From contig JAJRXK010000058.1 of the NCBI GenBank assembly GCA_024276305.1, positions 1 to 64,000 on the forward strand: a stretch of DNA of 64,000 nucleotides. Direction: 5' to 3'. The DNA is from Candidatus Krumholzibacteriota bacterium. Its GTDB lineage: Bacteria; Krumholzibacteriota; Krumholzibacteriia; JAJRXK01. Shown one piece after another: positions 8,603-17,088 of this stretch (its first letter is position 1; each line of letters starts with the position of its first letter). Position numbers and translations under genes: made by a program. The notes under the pieces were generated by a model. That model was not told where the DNA came from. It saw only the letters and a list, made by a program, of their open reading frames with translations, and made no database searches.

Positions 8603-9544
8603 ATGACCCCGCTCCGAAGCGGACTCGAAGGGCGACTCCCCTTCTTCGCCCTCGTCATTCTCCTCCTGCTCCCCGCGGCGCCGAGCCAGGCCGCCGACGC
8701 CTTTTCCGACCACTGGCACGATGGGCTTGCCGAAATCGACGGCTATCGCCTTCGAGTGGAGCGCTACGGGCAAGTGCGGGTGGGGCAAGCGGTCATGATC
8801 TACGTCACCGAGCCCCTTCGAAAGAGCACTCGGGTCAAGGCCGACCATCCCGACGTGAATCCACAGGACGTCGTCGACGTCCTGAAGCTCAACTTCGTTC
8901 GCGACTTCCAGACCGGAATCTACGACTACAACACCATGACCTCGGTTTTCTCGCGCACTTCCGACTTCGAGGCCATGAAAGTGTCCTTCAGCAGTGCCGA
9001 GTGGTGTGGACACGTCTACTCCGAGAGCATCTTCCAGCCGACCCAGGTCGAGATCACCATCCGCAGTTACTTCGAGAACGAGAACGCATCCCTCGAGGTC
9101 GACCGTCCCCGTCATGGCATTGCAGAGGAGGAACTCTTCATCCGGTTGCGAGGCCTCCGCCAGGACTTTCTGCCTCCCGGAGGCTCGGTCCGCCTGCCCC
9201 TGCTTCCCTCTTCCTTCGTCCAACGGCTCCTCCACCAAGCTCCCGAGTGGACCACTGTCGAGATCGACCGCCTCCCGACCGAAGAGCGCATCGAGGTCCC
9301 CGCCGGCGCCTTCGACGCGATGATCTACAAAGTGCGAATTGCCGATGGTCGCGAAGGGACTTTTGCCATCGAAACCGAAATGCCCCATCGCATTCTGCAG
9401 TGGAAACTCGAGCCGGATGTGGAGGGAGTGCTCACCGGGACCCTCCGCACCCCCTACTGGAACCAGCACGACGAGGGGGACGAGGCCCTGTTGGAGAAGC
9501 TGGGTCTGAGTCCGGTGGTCTCTCATTCCGAGACGGGCCCCTGA
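8603..9544 (+). CDS. uncharacterised secreted protein
   Basis: Protein of 313 aa with a signal peptide (LVILLLLPAAPSQA) and no further membrane helix. The mature part is beta-rich with no motif I can tie to an enzyme. A segment near 235-275 (PAGAFDAMIYKVRIADGREG, then hydrophobic strands) resembles the antiparallel sheet of DUF3108-like periplasmic proteins, but the match is weak. Its start is about 110 bp from the divergent S9 peptidase start. No function is proposed. Confidence 0.75.
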   Translation: MTPLRSGLEGRLPFFALVILLLLPAAPSQAADAFSDHWHDGLAEIDGYRLRVERYGQVRVGQAVMIYVTEPLRKSTRVKADHPDVNPQDVVDVLKLNFVRDFQTGIYDYNTMTSVFSRTSDFEAMKVSFSSAEWCGHVYSESIFQPTQVEITIRSYFENENASLEVDRPRHGIAEEELFIRLRGLRQDFLPPGGSVRLPLLPSSFVQRLLHQAPEWTTVEIDRLPTEERIEVPAGAFDAMIYKVRIADGREGTFAIETEMPHRILQWKLEPDVEGVLTGTLRTPYWNQHDEGDEALLEKLGLSPVVSHSETGP

Positions 9545-9689
9545 GCGGAAATCGAAGGGCAGACCGACCTCTCCTGGGGAAACTAGTGCATTTGCATCAT
9601 TAGATATTCGGCCTCCGTCCACCCGCCAGATCTGGATTTGCTTCATACTCTATGGGCTCATCTCGACAACGCATCGGAGAAACGAATCT

Positions 9690-9947
9690 ATGGTCCCCAC
9701 CACCTTGCCCGAACTGCGGGCCCAGCTGACTGAATTCTTCGTGGAAACCTACTATGTGGCCTCTCCCGACGAACTCCAACCGGACACCCCCCTTCTCGAG
9801 ACGGGCATTCTGGATTCGACCGGGGTGTTGGAGCTCGTGGCCCACCTCGAAGAGCGCTACGGGATCTCGATCGGTGATGAGGACATCGTCCCCGAGAACA
9901 TGAACAGCATCGATCGACTCAGTGCCTTCATCGCCTCACGGCGTTAG
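9690..9947 (+). CDS. acyl carrier protein
   Basis: Carrier protein of 85 aa. The phosphopantetheine site is Ser43 in GILDSTGVLELV, a variant of the usual DSL. The four-helix acyl carrier pattern is intact, including the acidic recognition helix (ELVAHLEERYG). It starts a compact gene set: the adenylating ligase begins 9 bases later, then the NadE-like and PP-loop genes. The set suggests a dedicated carrier for an activated acyl or aminoacyl group rather than the house-keeping fatty-acid ACP, which would sit with fab genes. Confidence 0.92.
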   Translation: MVPTTLPELRAQLTEFFVETYYVASPDELQPDTPLLETGILDSTGVLELVAHLEERYGISIGDEDIVPENMNSIDRLSAFIASRR

Positions 9948-9956
9948 GTAGCTACC

Positions 9957-11432
9957 ATGTCGCTTCCGCCGCCAGGAGATTGGCTGCAGCGGAACGCCGC
10001 GCGAGCTCCACGGCAAATCGCGCTCGTCGACGAGCACGAAAAGTGGACCTGGTCGCAGCTTCATGACCGAGCACAGAATTGCGCTCGAGTGCTCGGTCGC
10101 GCCGGTCTCACTCCAGCCGATCGCGTGGCCATCGCACTCCCACCGGGCTTCGACCCCGTGGCCTGGATCTGGGGTGCCCTCCTCTCGGACCTGACTTTCG
10201 TCGTGCTCGACCCCTCCCTTCCCGCATCGCGCCGGCACGCGATTCTGGAGGACTGTCGACCCCGAGTTCTGGTGACCGAAGAGGGCACCTATCCTCTGGC
10301 TCGAGTCGAGGCTGAGAACCCGAGCTTCGACTCCACCACGATCGCGAATCTCGTCTACACTTCGGGGAGCCGGGGAGAGCCCAAAGGCGTGGCCATGGGC
10401 CTCGACGCCATGACCGCCGTGGTCCACGCGATTCTCGACTATCTGCCCCTCGACGAAGAGGACGTGGTGTGGGGTGGCCTTCCCCTGCACTACGGATATG
10501 GCCTCTACCAGATCTTCCTCACCGCCAAATCCGGTGCCTCCCTGGTCCTCCCCCATCAGGTTGGATTCGTGGGTCACACTCTTCACCTCTTGCGCCAGCA
10601 TCGGGTCACCACTCTCCCCGGAGTTCCATCTCTCTGGGCCCAACTCCTGGCGAGCAGCTCCTTTGACACGGGCCATCTACCGGATCTGCGCCGCGCCACG
10701 AATGCCGGTGACCGTCTCCCGAATTCAGTGCGTTCCGCGCTGCACCAGCGCTTCCCCGACCTCGAACTCCACTCGATGTATGGCCTGAGCGAGTGCACCC
10801 GCGTCTCCTCCTTGCCCCCATCCGAGATCGATCTTCACCCCACGAGTGTTGGCTATCCGATCTCCGGATGCGAAGTGCGGATCGTCGACGACGAAGGGCA
10901 CGAAGTTCCCGAAGGATCGGTGGGCGAATTGGTGGTGCGAGGGCCCCATCTGATGTCCGCCTATTGGAATCGACCCCGCGCGACGGCGGAGACCCTACGT
11001 CCTCTGGCCCAGGGCCATCAACGCTGGCTGTGGACCGGAGACTGGTTCCGGCGGGACCGAGACGGGCGCCTGTACCACTGCGGCCGCAAGGACGACGGCT
11101 TCAAGTGTCGCGGTCAGAAAGTTGCACCCCAACGAGTGGCCGAAGTCTTGGAGAAGTACCCCTCGATTCAAGAGGCCGTAGTGCTGCCTCGGACCAAGTC
11201 CACGGGAGAAACAACCGTCCACGCAGTCCTGCGAACCGACGGGGAATCGGTCATCCTCCGAGACCTCCAGCGCTTCTGTCGCCATCATCTCGCAGTCCAC
11301 GAGATTCCCACCAGTCACGATTGTGTCGATTCTCTGCCTCGAACACCCCGGGGGAAGATCGACCGCGACCAACTCTTGAACCCACGAAACCAAGGAGAGC
11401 AGGCCCAATGCTCATCAGCGACCGTCGACTGA
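9957..11432 (+). CDS. AMP-forming acyl/aminoacyl ligase
   Basis: ANL-superfamily adenylating enzyme of 491 aa. Visible motifs: the phosphate loop YTSGSRGEPKG (about 130), MYGLSE (about 275), WTGDWF, GRKDDGFKCRG, and the C-terminal PRGKIDR, where Lys is the adenylation catalytic residue. There is no fused carrier, and the free ACP encoded directly upstream is the obvious acceptor. Substrate cannot be read from the sequence. The last 25 bases overlap the start of the NadE-like gene, which implies translational coupling. Confidence 0.92.
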   Translation: MSLPPPGDWLQRNAARAPRQIALVDEHEKWTWSQLHDRAQNCARVLGRAGLTPADRVAIALPPGFDPVAWIWGALLSDLTFVVLDPSLPASRRHAILEDCRPRVLVTEEGTYPLARVEAENPSFDSTTIANLVYTSGSRGEPKGVAMGLDAMTAVVHAILDYLPLDEEDVVWGGLPLHYGYGLYQIFLTAKSGASLVLPHQVGFVGHTLHLLRQHRVTTLPGVPSLWAQLLASSSFDTGHLPDLRRATNAGDRLPNSVRSALHQRFPDLELHSMYGLSECTRVSSLPPSEIDLHPTSVGYPISGCEVRIVDDEGHEVPEGSVGELVVRGPHLMSAYWNRPRATAETLRPLAQGHQRWLWTGDWFRRDRDGRLYHCGRKDDGFKCRGQKVAPQRVAEVLEKYPSIQEAVVLPRTKSTGETTVHAVLRTDGESVILRDLQRFCRHHLAVHEIPTSHDCVDSLPRTPRGKIDRDQLLNPRNQGEQAQCSSATVD

Positions 11433-12397
11433 ATTTCGACGCCGATTCCTGTGTTCGCGAGATCGCTTCCTTCTTGTCGACGCAGTTGCGCGATTCCAGT
11501 CGCAATGGAGGTTTTGTCGTCGGTCTCAGCGGAGGCGTGGACTCTGCCACCACCGCCGCGCTGGCATGCCGAGCAGTCGGTGCTGGCCGGGTCTTCGGTC
11601 TGTTGCTTCCCGAACGTCACAGCAGCCCCGAAAGCATCGAGTACGCGGAGGAGACCGCTGAAACCTTGGGCATCTCCACCGAACAGATCGAATTGACTCC
11701 CGTCCTGGAGTCCCTGGGAGTCTACGAGGGGCTACGAGCCGCCCTCTGCGAGGTCGATCCCGACTATCGCTCATCGTGGCCGTATCGGATCGTGCTCCCC
11801 TCGGATCTCCGGGAGAGCCGAGCCTGGAACGTCTATCACCTCGAGCTCTTTCCTCCCGACGGTGAGCCTCGCCGCCACCGACTCCCCGCCCAGATCCTGC
11901 GACGCCTCCAGGCCCTGACCAATGTGAAGCTCCGTTTGCGCATGACCCTTCTCTATCGCGAAGCCGAATCACGAGGCTATCTGGTCGCGGGAACCACGAA
12001 TCGCTGCGAGCTCGACCAGGGATTCTTCGTCCAATACGGTGACGGCGGCGTGGATCTCGAACCCATCGCCCACCTCTACAAGAGCCAAGTGCGTCAACTC
12101 GCCCTCCACTTCGGTCTGTCCGAACGTATCGCGCTACGTCCGGCCACTCCCGATACCTGGGGCGCTGATGTCACCGACGATGAGTTCTTCTTCCGGCTCC
12201 CCTACGAACTCGTGGACTCTCTGCTGGTGAGAGAGGACCTCGGACTCGACGATCAGACCATCGCGACCGAACTCGACCTGGACGTCGATCAGATCGTCCG
12301 CCTTCGGGCAGAGTTGGCGCGGCGACGGAAGGTGTCGGCTGCGATGCGATGCATACCTCCGTGCTTGCCGACGAACACTCTAGAAGAGGTGAATTGA
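11408..12397 (+). CDS. NAD synthase family ATP-pyrophosphatase, probably a dedicated paralogue
   Basis: Protein of 329 aa. ATG 11408 has AAGGAG 9 bases upstream. The N-type PP-loop is LSGGVDSA (about 40), followed by LLPERHSSPE, a TTNRCE variant of the NadE GTGNKSE motif, then YGDGGVDLEPIAHLYKSQVR. The NadE PSAxLxPGQTDE segment is replaced by RPATPDTWGADVTDDE. A region of about 60 residues between about 115 and 175 is not in standard ammonia-dependent NadE. These differences and the neighbours argue for amide formation on another carboxylate in this pathway rather than NAD synthesis, though NAD synthesis is not excluded. Confidence 0.85.
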   Translation: MLISDRRLNFDADSCVREIASFLSTQLRDSSRNGGFVVGLSGGVDSATTAALACRAVGAGRVFGLLLPERHSSPESIEYAEETAETLGISTEQIELTPVLESLGVYEGLRAALCEVDPDYRSSWPYRIVLPSDLRESRAWNVYHLELFPPDGEPRRHRLPAQILRRLQALTNVKLRLRMTLLYREAESRGYLVAGTTNRCELDQGFFVQYGDGGVDLEPIAHLYKSQVRQLALHFGLSERIALRPATPDTWGADVTDDEFFFRLPYELVDSLLVREDLGLDDQTIATELDLDVDQIVRLRAELARRRKVSAAMRCIPPCLPTNTLEEVN

Positions 12398-12398
12398 C

Positions 12399-13406
12399 AT
12401 GGGATCCGAATGCATTCGTTGCACCCTTCCGGGAGTTCATCCCTTGGCCCACCTCGACGCCAACGGGGTCTGCCGTCCCTGTCACCACCACGAGCGCTGG
12501 GCTCCCACTCCAGAACAACGCGAAGAGCTGGTGACCGAAATGCGTCTGCTGCTGAACAGCACCAAGGGCGAGGGCTCGATCGACGCGGTGGTGGCAGTGA
12601 GTGGAGGAAAGGACAGCAGCTGGACGCTCTACGAAATGGCGAGGCAAACTCCCCTTCGTCTGTTGGCGGTCACCATCGACAATGGATTCCTCTCGAATCA
12701 GGCCCTGGACAACGCTCGTCGGATCGCAGACATCGCCGGTGCCCGCCACGAAATCTTTGCCCCACCTCTGAATGACATGCGCCGCCTCTTTCACGCCGCC
12801 GCCGAGACCGAGCTGCACCCCGAAACCGGCCAGGGGAGAGCCAGCAGCATCTGCAATGCGTGCATCGCCGTGATCAAGCTCTACTGCCTGCACGTCGCAC
12901 AACGCGAGGGGGCTCCACTGCTGGCTTGGGGCTGGTCGCCAGGCCAAGCCCCCCTCAGTTCGGCCCTCTATCGACCGACGGCCTCGATGCTCGACATCTT
13001 TGTGTCGCGTCAACGCGAGCCGCTGGAGAAGGTCTTTCCCGGGGGAACGGATTGGATCTTCGAGCCCACTTTTTGCGAAGACGATGTCACGCCTCGATTC
13101 GTCCATCCCCTCGCACTCTGGGATTACGACGAACGCAGTATCGTGGCCCAACTCGAAGAGCTCGGCTGGCAGCGGCCACAGGATGTCGACTCCACGAGCA
13201 CGAACTGTCGTCTCAACGGCCTCGGCGTTGCGCTCCATCAACGCAGATACGGATACCATCCCTATGCCTACGAACTCGCGGGATTGGTGCGTACTGGATC
13301 GATGTCCAAACGGGAGTCCCGTCAACGCCAGCTTCCCCTCGAACTCAATCCGGACATCATGCAGATCTCCAAGGAACTCGGCCTCTCCGAGGAGATCTTT
13401 CGCTGA
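12399..13406 (+). CDS. PP-loop ATPase related to N-acetyl sugar amidotransferases (WbpG/PseA type)
   Basis: Protein of 335 aa starting one base after the NadE-like stop, with GAGGTGA upstream. The N-terminus has C5xxC8 and C25xxC28 (GVCRPC), the zinc-finger layout of WbpG/PseA-like enzymes. The PP-loop is VSGGKDSSW at about 67-75, and SSICNACIAVIK supplies two more Cys. WbpG partners use ammonia from HisH-like glutaminases to make acetamidino sugars. No such glutaminase or HisF homologue is in the window. The role in this operon is therefore uncertain: amidination, amidation or sulphur transfer all use this fold. Confidence 0.85.
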   Translation: MGSECIRCTLPGVHPLAHLDANGVCRPCHHHERWAPTPEQREELVTEMRLLLNSTKGEGSIDAVVAVSGGKDSSWTLYEMARQTPLRLLAVTIDNGFLSNQALDNARRIADIAGARHEIFAPPLNDMRRLFHAAAETELHPETGQGRASSICNACIAVIKLYCLHVAQREGAPLLAWGWSPGQAPLSSALYRPTASMLDIFVSRQREPLEKVFPGGTDWIFEPTFCEDDVTPRFVHPLALWDYDERSIVAQLEELGWQRPQDVDSTSTNCRLNGLGVALHQRRYGYHPYAYELAGLVRTGSMSKRESRQRQLPLELNPDIMQISKELGLSEEIFR

Positions 13407-13411
13407 GGACT

Positions 13412-15301
13412 TCAGGGGCCAGCCAGACGAGCGGGCGTCGGCCTGACCCGGTCGCGAACCAGAAAGCGGGTCAGGTCGGTCATGATCTCACGCATCCTGC
13501 CCGACGGCACCAATTCGATGGGGCCGGATCTCCCGTCGAGGGTGTAGGTTTTCAACCCGAAGGGTCGGCTCTCGTAGACGTTGTTCCCCACGATCACCGC
13601 GTGATTGAAGTAGCTGGCCACCACCAGTGCCCGCACCTTCGGGATCGCGCTCAACAGATCAACGCCATCACTGAAGGACCGGGCTTCACTCTGACACTCG
13701 AACATGAGTCGCATGAGCGTCGGCGCCAGGTCCAGATGAGACGTGCGGCGCTGAACGCGCCTCGGGGACATCTCCGGCACATGCACGATCAGAGGAACCT
13801 GAACCTGCGCCCGCGTGTACCGACTGCCGTGTCCCCAGTAATTCTTCCCATCGTCATCGAATGCCTCTCCGTGATCCGTGGTCACCACCACGATGGTGTT
13901 GCCCTCCAACCCCACCGCTGCAAGTCTGTCGAGCACGCGGCCCACGAGCTCATCGTCGTAGTGCAGAGCATTGCGGTAGTCGTTACGGTAGAGTTCCGGG
14001 TTCTCTCGAGGAAAGACCAGGGCAGGATTGAGTCTTGTCGACGGCTGAAACGGCGCGCGTTCACGGTCATAGCGATAATCGAAATGTGAAGCCTTGTAGA
14101 ATGCCAGAGCCATGAAGGGCCTTCGATCGATCCCTCGCTCTTCCAGGAATCGATTCACCTGTCGCGTCAGATCCACATCCCGCTCCGCAGTGTCGTGTCC
14201 GGACTGACGATCGTGCACCCGGATTCCTGAGAACACCGTGTCCTGGATCTTGTGACGACGGAAGTCCGAATCTGCGAACACTCCGAACTCATAGTTGCGG
14301 TCCTGAATGGCGTCGATCAGCACCGGGTTGTGGATTCTGGTGCTATTCGCCTTCACCGATTCCCAGTAGGTCGGTTGGATGCCGTAGAAGAGCCCGAACA
14401 GACCGGCGATCGTCGAGTTTCCACTGCTGAAATGCTCTTCGAAGCGAGTGGATCGCTCGGCATAGGAATCCAGCCTCGGAGTGATCTCCGAATTCAGAGA
14501 ATCCGCACGCCAACTCTCGAGGAGAACGATGAGAAGATTGTAAGGAGCGGAGTCCGGTGTTCCGAAACGAAGTGGCTCGAGAGGATAGTGCAGACTTCCG
14601 CCATCGCTGCCCTCCACCACCTGTCTACTGATTCCGGGAAGGCGGTCCCCGTACTTGACCGCGTTCGTGTGGGACCGCATTGGCAGATAGACCGGAAGTC
14701 GTGGGGTGAGACTCGTGATTCGCTCGTCATTCTTCTCGTAAGCGACGATGTGCACGACTTGACTCCCTACCAGACCCACCACGCACAGCCCCACTCCCCC
14801 CATCACCCACCGTCGGCGGTGGGTCAGGTTTGCAGCGATGTGGAAGACGACGACCTCGAAGAGCACGACGGCCCCGAGTGCGACCGCCGCCGCCGCCCAC
14901 ATGGCCATCGTGATTCCCATTCCGTCCGCGTCTCTCCACACGAATCCCAGCCAGAAGAAGTCGATGTGGAATTTGTAGATCGAATAGACTTGCCCGTCCA
15001 AGAGGAGCGCCCACAACATCAATGCCATGATGGCCGTAGTCGCCGGAATCACGACTTTCCGTGATCCCGCCAGCACCACCGAAACCGACCCCACCACCAG
15101 AATCATGAACGAGCCGTAGTAGCCCAGGATCGCACCGATTGCGTAGGGCGTGGCAATGCTGTGCGCAGGAATCCCCTCGAGATTGCGACCCAGAATCACG
15201 CACAGAAGGGGCAAGTTGAGGACTGCCGCAGTGAGTACCAGGCCGTGGTTGCGAAGATGAGTCGACACCAATGAGCGCAGTGTCGCCAGGAGTTTCGGCA
15301 T
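13412..15301 (-). CDS. YejM/PbgA-like inner-membrane sulfatase-fold protein
   Basis: Protein of about 629 aa. Five transmembrane helices lie within residues 20-190, followed by a periplasmic alkaline-phosphatase-fold domain. The architecture and segments such as SGNSTIAGLFGLFYGIQPTY (about 293-312) match YejM/PbgA, which controls lipopolysaccharide levels in enterobacteria. Unlike the E. coli protein as I recall it, this one keeps a DHGE motif and WGHGS typical of active metal-dependent phosphotransferases, so it may be enzymatic, for example modifying lipids. ATG 15301 is chosen; a TTG at 15328 is possible. It is convergent with the PP-loop gene, 5 bases apart. Confidence 0.85.
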   Translation of the reverse strand: MPKLLATLRSLVSTHLRNHGLVLTAAVLNLPLLCVILGRNLEGIPAHSIATPYAIGAILGYYGSFMILVVGSVSVVLAGSRKVVIPATTAIMALMLWALLLDGQVYSIYKFHIDFFWLGFVWRDADGMGITMAMWAAAAVALGAVVLFEVVVFHIAANLTHRRRWVMGGVGLCVVGLVGSQVVHIVAYEKNDERITSLTPRLPVYLPMRSHTNAVKYGDRLPGISRQVVEGSDGGSLHYPLEPLRFGTPDSAPYNLLIVLLESWRADSLNSEITPRLDSYAERSTRFEEHFSSGNSTIAGLFGLFYGIQPTYWESVKANSTRIHNPVLIDAIQDRNYEFGVFADSDFRRHKIQDTVFSGIRVHDRQSGHDTAERDVDLTRQVNRFLEERGIDRRPFMALAFYKASHFDYRYDRERAPFQPSTRLNPALVFPRENPELYRNDYRNALHYDDELVGRVLDRLAAVGLEGNTIVVVTTDHGEAFDDDGKNYWGHGSRYTRAQVQVPLIVHVPEMSPRRVQRRTSHLDLAPTLMRLMFECQSEARSFSDGVDLLSAIPKVRALVVASYFNHAVIVGNNVYESRPFGLKTYTLDGRSGPIELVPSGRMREIMTDLTRFLVRDRVRPTPARLAGP

Positions 15302-15396
15302 GTTGGCACGGGGGCGAGACAGGTGCAACCAAGGGTCGCTACCCTCGATCTACGATCTCCCATCGAAAGTGTGTCACTCCATCCCAGCCCACGCCG

Positions 15397-17088
15397 CTAT
15401 TCTCCATCGCGCAACACCCCAAGAAGAACCCACTGGTCGTCGGATCCCCCAGATGAACGAAGCCGATGCGATCCATCTGCGCCGACCCGTCGGTAGTGCG
15501 CGGAGGTGGGAGGAAGTCGCCGACCCTCCGGAGTCGAAGCGATCCACTCCACCACCACGTAGTCCTGTCCTTCGACCGTCGCAGAGTCCACCACCACCGA
15601 TGGCAGGAAACCATCCTCGTGGCATTTCTGTCTCTCTCTGCCTCGTAGGTCGAGCACCCGCACGCAATAGGTCAGATCGGAATCCAACCCCGCCTCGGTG
15701 AGCGCGTCGACCGCATCCACGCGAAATCCATCCCCCGACGTCGCGACCGGATCGAGACCTTCCACCGGACTCACCTGCGTGAGAGACCATCGAAGGGTCT
15801 TGCGCCAGCGTTCGACCAGAATGTCGGTCAGAACACGCTCTGCTTCGGGGTCTTCGAAGCGTGCCGCCTTCACCGCGGCAGCAATGTGGAGCGGCGTGAT
15901 CCATCGCAACTTCTGCCCGGCCCAGTAGAGATCGGCCGGATTCGCTGACAGAATCTGATCGTTCACGTAGTTGGAACGCCACCGAGCAGGATCGTAGTTC
16001 TTCGCATCGAAGAGTCCGATTTCCGGGTGCACCGCCTCATTCATTCCTTCGTAAGGCCGACGGTCCAGGCCCAGTTTCGGAATCGAGGAGAAGAACTGCC
16101 CCAGATCGAGATCGTAGGCCCACCCAATACGCGCCTCGTGACGCGCGGCCCAATAGCCGCCCAAGCACCCATCGAAATCGACCAAGTAGTGCTGCAGGTA
16201 GTGTCGGCCGTCGCGCTCGGTGTAGAGATCGAGAGTGTTGTCGATCTTCGTGTCCACGTGGTTCAACCAAGCACCGAAAACGCGCAGAGCACGCAGCGAA
16301 CGCCTTCGTTCGTGAGGAATTCGGTCGTTGGGATCGTCGGATCGAGTCCCTCGGTAGGAATAGCCACCAACCGGCCGACCACCCAGGAAACGAGACACCA
16401 GACCGCGCCACCGACCGTCTCCGAGATGGGTGGCGTGACTCTCGAGGATTGCATCGACCGCAGCACCGCTGATTCCGCGCTCGATCGCAGCATCGCTGAG
16501 CAGCAAGTCTTGTCTGCGAAAGAAGACCACTCGATCATCGGGCACGTGATAACCCAAGGCCCAGAACAGGCGATTCGCCACTGCCCCCGCGGCGGTCGCA
16601 ATGGTCGGAGTCCCCGGCTTGTCCAGCTTCAACAGGAAACGTTGACCGCTGGAGTCCCGAAACAGGAATCCCGGGTTCTGACCCCCGACTTTTACCCGAG
16701 TGAGAGTCCAGGGGAAGTGCTCTTCCGGACTGTCCAGGTCGCCTCCCGCACCACGGACCAGGTCTTCGGGCCGGAGGTCCTCACTTCGATTCACATACCA
16801 CGACGAGGTCGGTACTCCGCCGAGTCGGTTCACGTCGAGGGCCGGAGCCGCCAGCAGGGGATCGAGACCGTTGCGGATCCTTCGATCGAAGAAATTCACG
16901 AAATGATGCTGAAGCCGATAGAACTCCGTCTCGGACGGCGGATCGATGTTTGCGCGATCGTCTACATCCCAGACCACTGGACCCTCGACGAATCGCGGCA
17001 TCGTCGTCGAACAACCCGCTGCGCTCAGCGCAACGACCAAGAGAATCGCTGGACCACGGAGGATGATCCGGCCCGGCAGCATCTTCAT
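15397..17088 (-). CDS. lipoprotein with protein-kinase-like catalytic loop
   Basis: Protein of 563 aa. ATG 17088 has GAGGCG upstream and gives a signal peptide with lipobox LSAAGC (Cys26), so it is a lipoprotein in the periplasm or outer membrane. FLLKLDK (about 151-157) resembles an ATP-binding lysine strand. HVDTKIDN at 277-284 aligns residue by residue with the kinase catalytic loop HRDxKxxN, and VDFDG at about 303-307 sits where DFG is expected. The fold may be HipA- or CotH-like. The start codon overlaps the stop of the Omp85-like gene (ATGA), so the products probably work together. No substrate is known and this family is unfamiliar to me. Confidence 0.75.
   Translation of the reverse strand: MKMLPGRIILRGPAILLVVALSAAGCSTTMPRFVEGPVVWDVDDRANIDPPSETEFYRLQHHFVNFFDRRIRNGLDPLLAAPALDVNRLGGVPTSSWYVNRSEDLRPEDLVRGAGGDLDSPEEHFPWTLTRVKVGGQNPGFLFRDSSGQRFLLKLDKPGTPTIATAAGAVANRLFWALGYHVPDDRVVFFRRQDLLLSDAAIERGISGAAVDAILESHATHLGDGRWRGLVSRFLGGRPVGGYSYRGTRSDDPNDRIPHERRRSLRALRVFGAWLNHVDTKIDNTLDLYTERDGRHYLQHYLVDFDGCLGGYWAARHEARIGWAYDLDLGQFFSSIPKLGLDRRPYEGMNEAVHPEIGLFDAKNYDPARWRSNYVNDQILSANPADLYWAGQKLRWITPLHIAAAVKAARFEDPEAERVLTDILVERWRKTLRWSLTQVSPVEGLDPVATSGDGFRVDAVDALTEAGLDSDLTYCVRVLDLRGRERQKCHEDGFLPSVVVDSATVEGQDYVVVEWIASTPEGRRLPPTSAHYRRVGADGSHRLRSSGGSDDQWVLLGVLRDGE

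Noticed and set aside
10793-11407. N-terminal extension of the NadE-like frame
   Set aside because: The extension is Arg/Pro/Ser-rich shadow sequence of the ligase gene. The NAD-synthase-like fold begins after ATG 11408, which has a strong ribosome site.
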